Shown piece after piece: positions 9,880-17,791 of a stretch of 64,000 nucleotides of DNA. The translations under genes and the position numbers were made by a program. The DNA is from Alphaproteobacteria bacterium. GTDB lineage: Bacteria > Myxococcota_A > UBA796 > GCA-2862545. Position 1 is the stretch's first letter; every line of letters starts with the position of its first letter. The notes beneath the pieces are model-generated. The model ran no database searches and was not told the DNA's origin. It saw nothing but the letters and a program-made list of their open reading frames with translations. Location of the stretch: the NCBI GenBank assembly GCA_020632955.1, contig JACKEO010000001.1, positions 456,001 through 520,000 of the forward strand, given 5' to 3'.

Positions 9880-10920
9880 ATGACCATCCGCACCACCTCC
9901 ACCGTCCTGCTCTTCGCCCTCGCCGCCTGCACCCCCGCGTCGCAGGTCGACGACGACACGCAGGTGGACGACACCCTCGACGAGGACACCGGCAGCGGCA
10001 CCGAGGACACCAGTGTCGACGACACCGGCGCCGACGACACCGGCACCGACGACACCGCCGCCCCGGCCAAGGCCCCCGAGATCGCCGACACGGCGCCCGC
10101 GGACGGCGAGCGGGGCGTGATGCCCAACCGCCTCATCGTGGTGCACTTCACCGAGCCGATGGACCACGCCAGCGTCGAGGCCGCCCTGTCCTCGAAGGCG
10201 CTCGGCGAGGACGGCTTCACCGTGGCCTGGGGCAGCGACACCAGCCTGTCGATCATCCCGAAGGCCAAGATGGAGGTGCTGGCCGCCAACGACTCCGACA
10301 AGGGCGAGGAGATCGACATCCGCATCGGCACGGGCGCCCGCTCGCAAGCCGGTCTGGCCCTGGCCGAGGAGTTCTCGTCCAGCTTCCAGGTGGCCCGTTC
10401 GTACACGGTCTCCTTCGGGTACGAGCCCACGCTGACCGGACGCCTCGGCAGCTCCGGCCCCGCGACCGTCGGCTCCTTCCACGTGGGCGACGCCGCGAAC
10501 GGCACCGCCTACCAGTCGGTGGCCACGTTCGACCTGGAGGAGGTCCCCACGGTGGTGGAGGTGGACCAGGCGGTCCTGCGCATCGAGGTGAGCCAGGTGA
10601 AGGGCAACCCCTTCGACACGCTCGGCGACCTCGGCGTGGACCTCGTCGACATCCCGGTGCTCAAGGAGAGCGCCTACGACGCCCCTGCGCTGACGGCCAC
10701 CGTGGTGGGCCCCGACAGCATCAGCGAGCTCGGCACCTGGAGCGTCGACGTCACCTCGCTCGTCGCCTACGCGATGAAGGACCGCGTGGCCCTCGACGAC
10801 CTGGTCCAGCTGCGCCTGGCCTTCGAGGAGGCCACCAGCGCCAACGACAAGTCCGACGTGGTGATGTTCTACCGCGAGCCCGGCACGCCCAAGCTCACCG
10901 TCTCGCTCTTCGTGGAGTGA
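9880..10920 (+). CDS. Secreted lipoprotein with Asp/Thr linker and Ig-like (Big_5/SbsA-type) domain
   Basis: 346 aa. AGGAG lies 6 nt before the ATG. A short signal peptide ends in LAAC (lipid Cys at 17). A 45-residue Asp/Thr-rich linker of DDT repeats follows. Residues ~68-165 (TAPADGERGVMPNRLIVVHFTEPMD) resemble a Big_5 Ig-like domain, and the rest resembles a DNRLRE-like beta-sandwich in which coupled beta strands alternate with short turns. Its role is unknown; such linkers are typical spacers for surface lipoproteins in this group. The 161 bp upstream (9719-9879) contain no gene and no convincing promoter. Confidence 0.7.
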   Translation: MTIRTTSTVLLFALAACTPASQVDDDTQVDDTLDEDTGSGTEDTSVDDTGADDTGTDDTAAPAKAPEIADTAPADGERGVMPNRLIVVHFTEPMDHASVEAALSSKALGEDGFTVAWGSDTSLSIIPKAKMEVLAANDSDKGEEIDIRIGTGARSQAGLALAEEFSSSFQVARSYTVSFGYEPTLTGRLGSSGPATVGSFHVGDAANGTAYQSVATFDLEEVPTVVEVDQAVLRIEVSQVKGNPFDTLGDLGVDLVDIPVLKESAYDAPALTATVVGPDSISELGTWSVDVTSLVAYAMKDRVALDDLVQLRLAFEEATSANDKSDVVMFYREPGTPKLTVSLFVE

Positions 10921-10945
10921 CCTCGCCCCCCCGGGTCACGCCACG

Positions 10946-10975
10946 GCGGCGTCGGCACCTCGGTGCCGGCGCCGC
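10946..10975. terminator. Bidirectional hairpin terminator between convergent genes
   Basis: A 13-bp GC-rich stem (one G-T wobble) closed by a CTCG tetraloop lies between the stop of the + lipoprotein (10920) and the stop of the - cupin gene (10990). There is no T-tract on either side. Confidence 0.55.
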
Positions 10976-10989
10976 TCCTGCGTGGGGGG

Positions 10990-11667
10990 TCAGCGCGGCG
11001 GCCGCAGGGGCACCTCGAGGTAGGTGCCGAACTCGCCCACGAAGTCCACCGACACGCAGGCGTGCACACGGCCCTGCTTGTCGTCGAAGACCTGCGCGTC
11101 GCCGGCAGGGAACATCGGCTGGTGCCACACCTCGGGCAGGATCTGCACCCCCAGAGGCCCGTCGAACCAGAAGGCGACGAAGTGCTCGGGCCGGACGTCG
11201 TCACGAGGCAGGGCCAGCAGGGCGACGAAGGGGCGCTGGTCGCGCGCGGCGAAGACCTGCCCCCCGTCGGGGTGGTGGTTGGCCTCGTGCGTCAGCACCC
11301 GGCCGAGGTCGGCGGGCTCGACGGCGGCGGAGGCGGTGGCGGGGTCGCCGTACCAGCCGGTGAGGTAGCGCCGGCCCACGGCGTGGTTGTGCGCGAACAG
11401 CAGCCCTCCCTCCCGCTGCATCGCGAAGACGTCCTCCACCACGCCGCCCTCGACGCCCGTGCCGGGCACCAGCGGCCGGCGGCCCGTCACCGGCCACGGC
11501 ACGATCACCACGTCCTCGGCCGCGTAGTCGCCGACGAGGCGGCCGTAGCCGCGCAGGCTCTCGGCGGTGGCCCGCACCAGCGGGACGGGGTGCACACGCG
11601 CCTCCCCCCGCGCCACCGAGGGCATGGCGCCCAGGTCGTGCCCCACGAAGTTCGACAGGTCCGTCAC
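10990..11667 (-). CDS. Ureidoglycolate lyase family cupin (AllA-like)
   Basis: 225 aa from a GTG with GGAGG 4 nt upstream. The C-terminal half has NHHPDGGQVFAARDQRPFVALLALP and then VWHQPMFP, with the same order and spacing as the HP-GTQAF-P and VWHHPLF motifs of AllA. AllA splits ureidoglycolate into glyoxylate and urea in allantoin degradation. The protein is longer than E. coli AllA (160 aa), with ~60 extra residues in the N-terminal half. The divergent neighbour is a glycerate-kinase-like gene 53 bp away; allantoin catabolism in E. coli also ends in glycerate kinase, which supports a joint role (inference). Confidence 0.6.
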   Translation of the reverse strand: MTDLSNFVGHDLGAMPSVARGEARVHPVPLVRATAESLRGYGRLVGDYAAEDVVIVPWPVTGRRPLVPGTGVEGGVVEDVFAMQREGGLLFAHNHAVGRRYLTGWYGDPATASAAVEPADLGRVLTHEANHHPDGGQVFAARDQRPFVALLALPRDDVRPEHFVAFWFDGPLGVQILPEVWHQPMFPAGDAQVFDDKQGRVHACVSVDFVGEFGTYLEVPLRPPR

Positions 11668-11720
11668 GGCGCCTCCGCGCGCCGTGTAGCGCGCGCCGCG
11701 GCGACGGGGGAAGCAGGCAG

Positions 11721-12515
11721 ATGCAGACGCTCCCCCTCCAGGCCATCGCCCGCGCCCTGCTGCGGCGTCGTCCCCGGATCCTCGGCCTGCAGGGCGCCCA
11801 GGGCACCGGCAAGTCCACCCTCGCCCGCGCCCTGGAGCCGGTGTTCGCGGCAGAGGGATGCCGGGTGGTCACGCTGGGCCTCGACGACCTCTACCTGCCC
11901 CGCGCGTCGCGCCTGCAGCGCGCTGCCGAGGTGCACCCGCTGCTGCGCACCCGTGGCGTGCCCGGCACCCACGACGTGGACCTCGCGCACCGCCTGCTCG
12001 ACGAGCTCCTCTGGGCGGATCGCCCCGGCGACCGCGTGGAGCTGCCCGTCTTCGACAAGGGCACCGACGACCGGGCGCCGACGCCGCGGGTGGTGGAGGG
12101 CCCCGTCGATGCCGTGCTCCTCGAGGGCTGGTGCGTGGGCCTGCCTCCGCTGCCCTCGCCGCGCCTGCTGGAGCCCGGCAACGCGCTGGAGCGCACCCTC
12201 GACACGGACGGCCGGTGGCGCCGTCACGTGCAGGCCCAGCTGATGGGGCCCTACGCCGGCCTGTGGGACCGGCTGGACGCGCTGGCGGTGCTGCTGCCCC
12301 CGAGCTGGGACACCGTGCGCCGCTGGCGACGCGACCAGGAGCTGCCACTGCGCGAGCGGGGGGCGCCCGAAGCCCTCGACGACGCGGCGCTCGACCGCTT
12401 CCTCGCGCACTACGAGCGCTGGACCCGCTGGGGGCTCGAGGTGCTCCCCGAGCGCGCGGACGTGGTGGTGGGCCTCGACGAGGACCACGGGCTCCGCTTC
12501 CTCGCGCTGCCCTGA
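11721..12515 (+). CDS. D-glycerate 3-kinase-like P-loop kinase (GLYK/Tda10 family)
   Basis: 264 aa, close to the family length. Walker A is GAQGTGKST at about residues 25-33. Family signatures follow: LDDLYLPRASR, HPLLRTRGVPGTHD, VPVFDKG-like (LPVFDKGTDDR) and VLLEGWCVG. Known members are the plant and fungal glycerate kinases and bacterial YggC-type proteins, which phosphorylate D-glycerate with ATP. The ATG at 11721 has only a weak GGCAG-type ribosome site. The divergent ureidoglycolate-lyase-like gene suggests glyoxylate/glycerate assimilation, although the connecting enzymes are not in this window. Confidence 0.75.
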   Translation: MQTLPLQAIARALLRRRPRILGLQGAQGTGKSTLARALEPVFAAEGCRVVTLGLDDLYLPRASRLQRAAEVHPLLRTRGVPGTHDVDLAHRLLDELLWADRPGDRVELPVFDKGTDDRAPTPRVVEGPVDAVLLEGWCVGLPPLPSPRLLEPGNALERTLDTDGRWRRHVQAQLMGPYAGLWDRLDALAVLLPPSWDTVRRWRRDQELPLRERGAPEALDDAALDRFLAHYERWTRWGLEVLPERADVVVGLDEDHGLRFLALP

Positions 12516-12548
12516 CCGTCACCCCGCGGACAGCACGTCGGATCCAGA

Positions 12549-12578
12549 ACGACACACGAGGATCCTCTATGTTACGAT
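12549..12578 (+). promoter_or_regulatory. Possible vegetative promoter for the small membrane peptide
   Basis: ACGACA at 12549-12554 and TACGAT at 12573-12578 (18-bp spacer) match 4 of 6 bases each of the -35 and -10 consensus. They sit in a locally AT-richer stretch about 20 nt upstream of the small gene's ATG. Confidence 0.3.
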
Positions 12579-12596
12579 GCGGTGACGGAGGGTCCC

Positions 12597-12674
12597 ATGG
12601 ACCGCTACGAAGCCGCCGCCGAGCTCCTCACCCTGGCCATCGCCATGGTCGCCGTGGTCTCGGTCCTCGTCTGA
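12597..12674 (+). CDS. Putative 25-aa single-pass membrane peptide
   Basis: The ATG is preceded by GGAGG at the right distance and encodes MDRYEAAAELL followed by an uninterrupted hydrophobic stretch to a TGA. The whole reads as a short polar head plus one transmembrane helix. It has a plausible promoter upstream, and its stop codon lies in the left arm of a hairpin. It could be a small membrane regulator. The reading is uncertain because random short frames can look alike in GC-rich DNA. Confidence 0.4.
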   Translation: MDRYEAAAELLTLAIAMVAVVSVLV

Positions 12675-12710
12675 TCCCCCGGGCGTAGAGGCCCGGCGCG
12701 CCGGGATCAG
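12671..12710. terminator. Bidirectional terminator-like inverted repeat containing both convergent stop codons
   Basis: CTGATCCC at 12671-12678 pairs perfectly with GGGATCAG at 12703-12710. The interior holds a perfect 14-bp palindrome (12692-12705). The TGA of the small + gene lies in the left arm and the TGA of the - glycosyltransferase in the right arm. Confidence 0.5.
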
Positions 12711-13909
12711 CGCCCCGTCATCCCCGCCAGCTCCCGCTCGAAGGCGTCCAGCATGCCGTCGAGGGTGAAGCGCTCCACGAAGCGTCGCCGGCCCGCCTGA
12801 CCGAAGGCGACGCGCCGCGACGGGTCCGCCACGAGCACCTCGAGGGCGTCGGCGAGGGCGTCCACGTCGCCCACGGGCACCCTCAGGCCGGTGTGGCCGT
12901 GGTCCACCACCTCGCGCAGGCCGTACGTGTCGCTGGCGACCACCGCCCGGCCGGTGCGCATCGCCTCGGCCGCGGCGAGGCAGAAGCCCTCGCGCCACTG
13001 CACGTGGACCGCTCCCCCCGGAAGCGGCACCACCTCATCCTCCACCGAGGGACACACCACGAGATCGCAGGCCGCGAGCCGCGCGGGCACGTCGTCGCGG
13101 AAGCCCAGGAAGCGCACGCGGTCGGCCACGCCGAGCTGTGTCGCGCGCTCGGCCAGCCAGGCCGCGTACCGGCCCTCCGGGTCGGCGCCCACGACGTCGA
13201 GGCGAAGCCTGCCCGCGGCGCCGGGGGACAGCCGCGCGACGGCGTCGAGGAGGTGGTGCACCCCCTTCTCGGGCGAGAGTCGGCCCAGGAAGAGGGCGAC
13301 CACCTCGTCTGCCGGCGGACGCGGCGGCGGCGGCGGCTGATCGGGCAGTCCGTTGTACATGACCGCGGTGCGCCCGCGGTCCAGGGTGGGGAGCCGCGCG
13401 TGCAGGTCCTCGCGCACCGCCTCCGACACCGCGAGCACACGGTCGGCGCGGAGCACCACCGCGCGCGTGAGCCGCAGGGCCGCGTCGGCGGGACCGCCCT
13501 GGGCGTGGAGCAGCAGCGGGACGCGCACGAGGCGAGCGGACGGCAGGGCCAGCAGGCCCGCCCGCGCCTCGGCGACGTAGAGCACGTCGATGCGCTCGCG
13601 CCGCAGCCAGGCCGCGAGCCGCACCACGAAGGGCGGCCCCCCCCGCAGCGCGCGCAGCGCCAGCTTCCAGCGGGGCATCCGCACCAGCGCGCCCCCGTAG
13701 GCCGCGAGGCCCTCGTGCAGGGGCAGCGCCGTCGCCGGCAGACCACGCGCCCTCGCCCGCTCCAGGATCTCGAAGGCGCCCGGCGCCAGCACGTGGGCGT
13801 GGCCCCCTCGCGCCGCGTGCCCCGCGGCGAGCTGCAGGAGCATCTCCTGCGAACCCCCGTGCGCCGGTCGGCTGGAGAGGAAGGCCACGCGCGGCAGATC
13901 GACACCCAT
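12707..13909 (-). CDS. GT4-family glycosyltransferase
   Basis: 400 aa from ATG 13909, with GGAG 6 nt upstream; it starts 14 nt after the aldehyde dehydrogenase stop and is the last gene of the operon. The N-terminal Rossmann half has SSRPAHGGSQEM. The C-terminal half has ALFLGRLSPEKGVHHLLDA and the GT4 donor-site block EGFCLAAAEAMRTGRAVVAS. Known GT4 enzymes transfer sugars from nucleotide-activated donors with retention of configuration. Its place at the end of an aromatic-type operon is odd. It may instead belong functionally to the polysaccharide locus 10 kb away. Donor and acceptor unknown. Confidence 0.8.
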   Translation of the reverse strand: MGVDLPRVAFLSSRPAHGGSQEMLLQLAAGHAARGGHAHVLAPGAFEILERARARGLPATALPLHEGLAAYGGALVRMPRWKLALRALRGGPPFVVRLAAWLRRERIDVLYVAEARAGLLALPSARLVRVPLLLHAQGGPADAALRLTRAVVLRADRVLAVSEAVREDLHARLPTLDRGRTAVMYNGLPDQPPPPPRPPADEVVALFLGRLSPEKGVHHLLDAVARLSPGAAGRLRLDVVGADPEGRYAAWLAERATQLGVADRVRFLGFRDDVPARLAACDLVVCPSVEDEVVPLPGGAVHVQWREGFCLAAAEAMRTGRAVVASDTYGLREVVDHGHTGLRVPVGDVDALADALEVLVADPSRRVAFGQAGRRRFVERFTLDGMLDAFERELAGMTGR

Positions 13910-13923
13910 CCCGCGCTCCACCC

Positions 13924-15375
13924 TCACCAGGCGATGCAGACGTTCTTCGTCTCGCTGAAGAACTCGAGCGACCACCGCCCGCCTTCACGCCCCACGCCGC
14001 TGTCCTTCACGCCGCCGAAGGGCACGCGGAGGTCGCGGAGCAGCCACGTGTTGACCCACACCATGCCCACGTCGAGGGCGCGCGCCACGCGGTGGGCCCG
14101 GCCCAGGTCGCGGGTCCACACCGAGGCCGACAGGCCGTAGGCGACGCCGTTCGCCAGGGCGATGGCCTCCTCCTCGTCGTCGAAGGGGTGGACCGTCACC
14201 ACGGGACCGAAGATCTCCTCGGTGGCGGTGCGACAGGCGGGCGCCAGACCCGACACGACGGCGGGGGCGAGGAAGCTGCCGCCCGCGAGGGAGCCGGGCA
14301 GGTCCGGACGCGTGCCGCCGCAGCGCACCGTGCCCCCCTCGTCCACCGCCAGCCGCAGGTAGCCCTCCACCTTGTCGCGGTGGGCCGCACTCACGAGCGC
14401 GCCCACCCGCGTGGCGGGGTCGGCAGGATCGCCCACCGTCAGCGCCGCCACCCGCGCAGCGTACGCCTCCACGAAGCGGTCGTGGACGCTCCGCTGCACG
14501 AGCAGGCGGGAGCCGCACAGGCAGATCTCCCCCTGGTTGGCGAAGCCGGCGCGCACCGCGCCGTCCAGCGTGGCCTCCCAGTCGCAGTCGTCGAAGACCA
14601 CGGTGGCGTTCTTGCCGCCCAGCTCGAGCGAGAGCTTCTTGAACCGCGGTGCCGCGGTGGCCGCCACGCGCCGCCCCGTCACCGTGCCGCCGGTGAAGGA
14701 CACCGCCTTGACGTCCGGGTGCTCCACCAGGGCCTGCCCCGCCTCGGGACCCAGCCCGTGGACGAGGTTGAACACGCCCGGCGGCAGGCCCGCCTCCTCC
14801 ATCACGTCGACGAGGGCGTCGGCGGTGAGCGGCGTGAGCTCGCTGGGCTTGGCCACCACCGCGTTGCCCATCGCCAGGGCGGGCGCCGCCTTCCAGGTGA
14901 GCAGGTAGAGCGGCAGGTTCCAGGGCGTGACGAGGCCGCACACGCCCACCGGGCTGCGCTGGGTGAGGTTCACCGCGCCGGGCATCGGATGGCTCGGCAG
15001 CTCCTGGTGACGGACGGCGCCGGCGAAGAAGCGGAAGTTCGCGATGGCCCGGGGGATGTCGACCTCGCGGGCGAGGGAGACGGGCTTGCCCTGGTCGCGC
15101 GACTCCAGCGCCGCGAGCTCGTCCAGGCGCGCCTCCAGTCCGTCGGCCACGCGGTCGAGCACACGCGCACGCGCCTCGTCCGACAGGGCGGCCCAGGCGG
15201 GCTGGGCGGCTCGCGCGGCCTGCACGGCCGCGTCGACGTCCCGTGCGTCCGACCGTGCGATGCGCGCGATCACCTCGCCCGTGGCGGGCCCCACGTCGTC
15301 GAGCCACGCGCCCGACGCCGCGGGCACGCGCCGCCCGCCGATGCGGTTGGGGACCTCGCGCACCGTGTCGCTCAT
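13924..15375 (-). CDS. Aldehyde dehydrogenase, 2-aminomuconate/2-hydroxymuconate-6-semialdehyde type
   Basis: 483 aa; the start overlaps the asparaginase stop by 4 bp (ATGA). It has PWNLPLYLLTWKAAPA (Asn about 153), the general base in LELGGKN (Glu about 251) and the nucleophile in NQGEICLC (Cys about 285). The block FRFFAG, RSPVGVCGLVTPWNLP and FANQGEICLCGSR is characteristic of AMSDH/HMSDH enzymes (AmnC, NbaE, human ALDH8A1), which oxidise the ring-cleavage semialdehyde to a muconate with NAD+. The operon also encodes aminophenol-dioxygenase-like subunits and a RidA deaminase domain, so 2-aminomuconate semialdehyde or a substituted analogue is the likely substrate (inference). Confidence 0.82.
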   Translation of the reverse strand: MSDTVREVPNRIGGRRVPAASGAWLDDVGPATGEVIARIARSDARDVDAAVQAARAAQPAWAALSDEARARVLDRVADGLEARLDELAALESRDQGKPVSLAREVDIPRAIANFRFFAGAVRHQELPSHPMPGAVNLTQRSPVGVCGLVTPWNLPLYLLTWKAAPALAMGNAVVAKPSELTPLTADALVDVMEEAGLPPGVFNLVHGLGPEAGQALVEHPDVKAVSFTGGTVTGRRVAATAAPRFKKLSLELGGKNATVVFDDCDWEATLDGAVRAGFANQGEICLCGSRLLVQRSVHDRFVEAYAARVAALTVGDPADPATRVGALVSAAHRDKVEGYLRLAVDEGGTVRCGGTRPDLPGSLAGGSFLAPAVVSGLAPACRTATEEIFGPVVTVHPFDDEEEAIALANGVAYGLSASVWTRDLGRAHRVARALDVGMVWVNTWLLRDLRVPFGGVKDSGVGREGGRWSLEFFSETKNVCIAW

Positions 15376-16505
15376 GGAGACCTCAGGCCGTAGGGCGCCG
15401 CGGGGTCCTCCCAGCGGTCGTCGTCGGGATCCCACTCGTCCCAGGTGGGGATGGCCTCGAGCGCGGCGAGGCGGTCGGGCGGCACCACGCCCGGCACCAG
15501 GAAGGCCTTCTGCCGGTGCAGCGGGTACGGATTGCGCAGCTCGAGGCCCAGCACCCCGAGCACGCCGCGCGCGACGTACCAGGTGGCCCGCGGGTCCCAG
15601 CCGTGCGCGATCTTGATCACCACGCCCAGGCCCTCGGGGAAGTCGGGGTGCACCACGGCCAGGCCGAGCAGCCCGTCGGCGCCCTCCTTCGCGAGGACCT
15701 GGCCCTCGCCGGCCTTGAGGATGGTGCTGTCGAGGCGGTTGAAGCCGCCGACGAGGTCGGGGTGGCGCACCATCGCCTCCCAGATCCAGTCCTCGTCGCG
15801 GCGCGCAGCGAGGCCCGCGTACAGCCGCGCGAGCTCGTCCACCGTGTTGCTGACGGTGGGCAGCCCGCAGCCGTCGCGGGCCACCCGCAGGGGCGACCAG
15901 TCGGCCCCCAGGGTGCGCCGCAGCACGTCGAGGTAGGCGCCGAACAGGGGGTGCGAGGGCAGCGTGTAGCCCACGCGCTCCCAGCCCTTGAGCCGACACC
16001 CGCGCAGCAGGGCCGCGTGCTCCCCGGAGCAGGTGTGGTACCAGCGGCGCGGCCGACGCACCTGTCGCCCGAACTGCACCAGCGGCACGTCGAGCGGCGT
16101 CTGCATCAGGCCCCACTCCCCGCGGGTGAGGATGGACTGCGCCGTGGCGACGTGCTCGGTGTCGCCGTTGTGGCTGGCCACGGCGATGGCCCGCTGCGGC
16201 CAGTCCAGCTCAGGCTCCAGCTCCTCCGCGAAGACCTTCAGCATGAAGGGCTTCATCATGCTCCGGCCGTAGCAGAGCACGTTGCCGCCGAAGGAGTGGA
16301 CGATGCGGTCGCCCGAGGCCCAGGCCACCGCGCCGTGGATGGTGGTCTCGCTCACGCCGTTCCGGCGGTAGTCGACCAGGGGCTCCCAGGCGACGTCGCG
16401 CCCCGTGGCGATGCCGGGCTCGGCCACGCCGAGCGGACTCGTGGGGTAGCGCCCGGACCCGGGACGCCCCGGGGTGACGGCCGAGGGCTGGATGGGCGCC
16501 TTCAC
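15372..16505 (-). CDS. Asparaginase II family protein (PF06089-like)
   Basis: 377 aa from a GTG that overlaps the LLM gene stop by 4 bp (GTGA). Recognisable family blocks include YRRNGVSETTIHGAVAW, the SMMKPF segment, SHNGDTEH and CSGEHAALL, then DGCGLPT. The family (COG4448) is known from rhizobial AnsA-type thermolabile asparaginase, a cytoplasmic amidohydrolase. In this operon it may hydrolyse an amide side chain of a pathway substrate rather than asparagine; that is inference from context only. Confidence 0.7.
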   Translation of the reverse strand: MKAPIQPSAVTPGRPGSGRYPTSPLGVAEPGIATGRDVAWEPLVDYRRNGVSETTIHGAVAWASGDRIVHSFGGNVLCYGRSMMKPFMLKVFAEELEPELDWPQRAIAVASHNGDTEHVATAQSILTRGEWGLMQTPLDVPLVQFGRQVRRPRRWYHTCSGEHAALLRGCRLKGWERVGYTLPSHPLFGAYLDVLRRTLGADWSPLRVARDGCGLPTVSNTVDELARLYAGLAARRDEDWIWEAMVRHPDLVGGFNRLDSTILKAGEGQVLAKEGADGLLGLAVVHPDFPEGLGVVIKIAHGWDPRATWYVARGVLGVLGLELRNPYPLHRQKAFLVPGVVPPDRLAALEAIPTWDEWDPDDDRWEDPAAPYGLRSP

Positions 16506-17791
16506 GCCTGCTCCAGCAGGGGCGCGACGCGCTCGCGGAAGGCACGCATGCCCCGCACCACCCGGTCGCCGTCGTGGTCGAAGAAGTCGAACCACAGCAT
16601 CAGGCGGTCGTCGGGGTGGAAGCGGGCCCGCGCCTGGGCCGCCACCGTGTCGGCGTCGCCGATGAGCGCGTTGTCGGCCGCCTGGGCCAGCTTGCGCGGG
16701 TCGATGGTGCCCTCCAGGGCCGTCCAGTAGGCCGAGAGCGCGGCCTGCGCGCGGGCCTGGGCCGCCTCCACCGTGTCGTCGAGGAAGACCATCACCGTGC
16801 GCGGCATGTGGCCGCGTCGCCAGGGACCGCCGTCGGGGTGGTAGGCCGCCGCGAGCCGCCGGTGGGTGTCCTCGATCACCTCGGGACGCGTGATCGACAG
16901 GTTGAAGACCTGCACGGGCGCGATGCGGTTGATGGCCTCCTGGAGCTGCGGGTCGTGGCTGCCCACGACGAGCTGGAGCAGCTCGCGACGCCAGTCCTGG
17001 GGCACGATGCGCAGGGTCTCGAAGATCCAGCGGTTCGGGATGGCGACCTGCTCGCCGTCGGCCAGCGCGCGGACACGCTCCCAGGCCGGCTCGGACCAGG
17101 CCACCTGGGTGCCGCCGCAGGCCCGGCAGCGCAGGTGCTCCCGTGCCGCGAAGGGCAGGTCCCACGTGGCGCCACAGCCGGCGCAGCGGGCCTGGATCCA
17201 GAAGTCCTCGCGCCCGAGGACCGTGGGGGCCACGTCGTCGGACGACAGCGTGTCGCCACGCAGCAGCCGCACGAAGATCTCGGCCGCCTCCGCGAAGATG
17301 CGGCCGCGGAGGGCGGGCCAGGCGGCCTCCTCCAGGGGGGAGCGCGGGACGATGCCGCTGGCCTCGTTCATGAAGGCGAAGCGCCCGGCCGAGAAGCCCA
17401 CGTGCAGGCGTCGGGTCTCGGCGGGATCGAGGCCGTGCAGGGCGAGGAAGGCGGCCACGCGCTCCGCGGCGGCGATCGGTCCGCCCATGCACACGATGTT
17501 CATCACCGCGCTGCCCACCTCGATGCGCTTCGTGCGCTGGAAGGTGTGGGCGGCGAGCAGCGGCAGCTGGGTGTTCAGCCCGATCTCACCCTGCCAGTGT
17601 GGCACCACGGGCCGGCGGTTGCCCTTCTGCACCTCGGTGGACAGGTGGGACTCCGCCACCCAGGCCACGCCGTAGCCGAGCTCGTCCGCCGCCTCGACCT
17701 GCCGGAAGTAGCTGGCGAACATCTCCGCCTCGGTGGGGAGGCGGCCGTCCACCGGCGTCTGGCTGATCGAGAAGAAGACGTCGAGCTCCAT
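16502..17791 (-). CDS. LLM-class flavin-dependent oxidoreductase with inserted CxxC/CxxC zinc-ribbon-like loop
   Basis: 429 aa; its start overlaps the SDR stop by 1 bp (TGATG). The luciferase-like TIM-barrel fold is shown by AADELGYGVAWVAESHLSTE, GSAVMNIVCMGGPIAAAERVA and LHVGFSAGRF. Known LLM enzymes use FMN or F420 for monooxygenation or dehydrogenation. Residues 203-225 carry two CxxC pairs separated by 15 residues (Cys 203, 206, 222, 225), which look like a zinc ribbon or rubredoxin-like knuckle inserted in the barrel. Ordinary LLM proteins are usually 330-380 aa and lack this. It may hydroxylate or otherwise process the aromatic substrate before ring cleavage. Substrate unknown. Confidence 0.75.
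   Translation of the reverse strand: MELDVFFSISQTPVDGRLPTEAEMFASYFRQVEAADELGYGVAWVAESHLSTEVQKGNRRPVVPHWQGEIGLNTQLPLLAAHTFQRTKRIEVGSAVMNIVCMGGPIAAAERVAAFLALHGLDPAETRRLHVGFSAGRFAFMNEASGIVPRSPLEEAAWPALRGRIFAEAAEIFVRLLRGDTLSSDDVAPTVLGREDFWIQARCAGCGATWDLPFAAREHLRCRACGGTQVAWSEPAWERVRALADGEQVAIPNRWIFETLRIVPQDWRRELLQLVVGSHDPQLQEAINRIAPVQVFNLSITRPEVIEDTHRRLAAAYHPDGGPWRRGHMPRTVMVFLDDTVEAAQARAQAALSAYWTALEGTIDPRKLAQAADNALIGDADTVAAQARARFHPDDRLMLWFDFFDHDGDRVVRGMRAFRERVAPLLEQA

Noticed and set aside
9546..11363. 605-residue + frame overlapping the lipoprotein and AllA-like genes
   Set aside because: Arg/His-rich composition typical of a shifted frame over two real genes on opposite strands.
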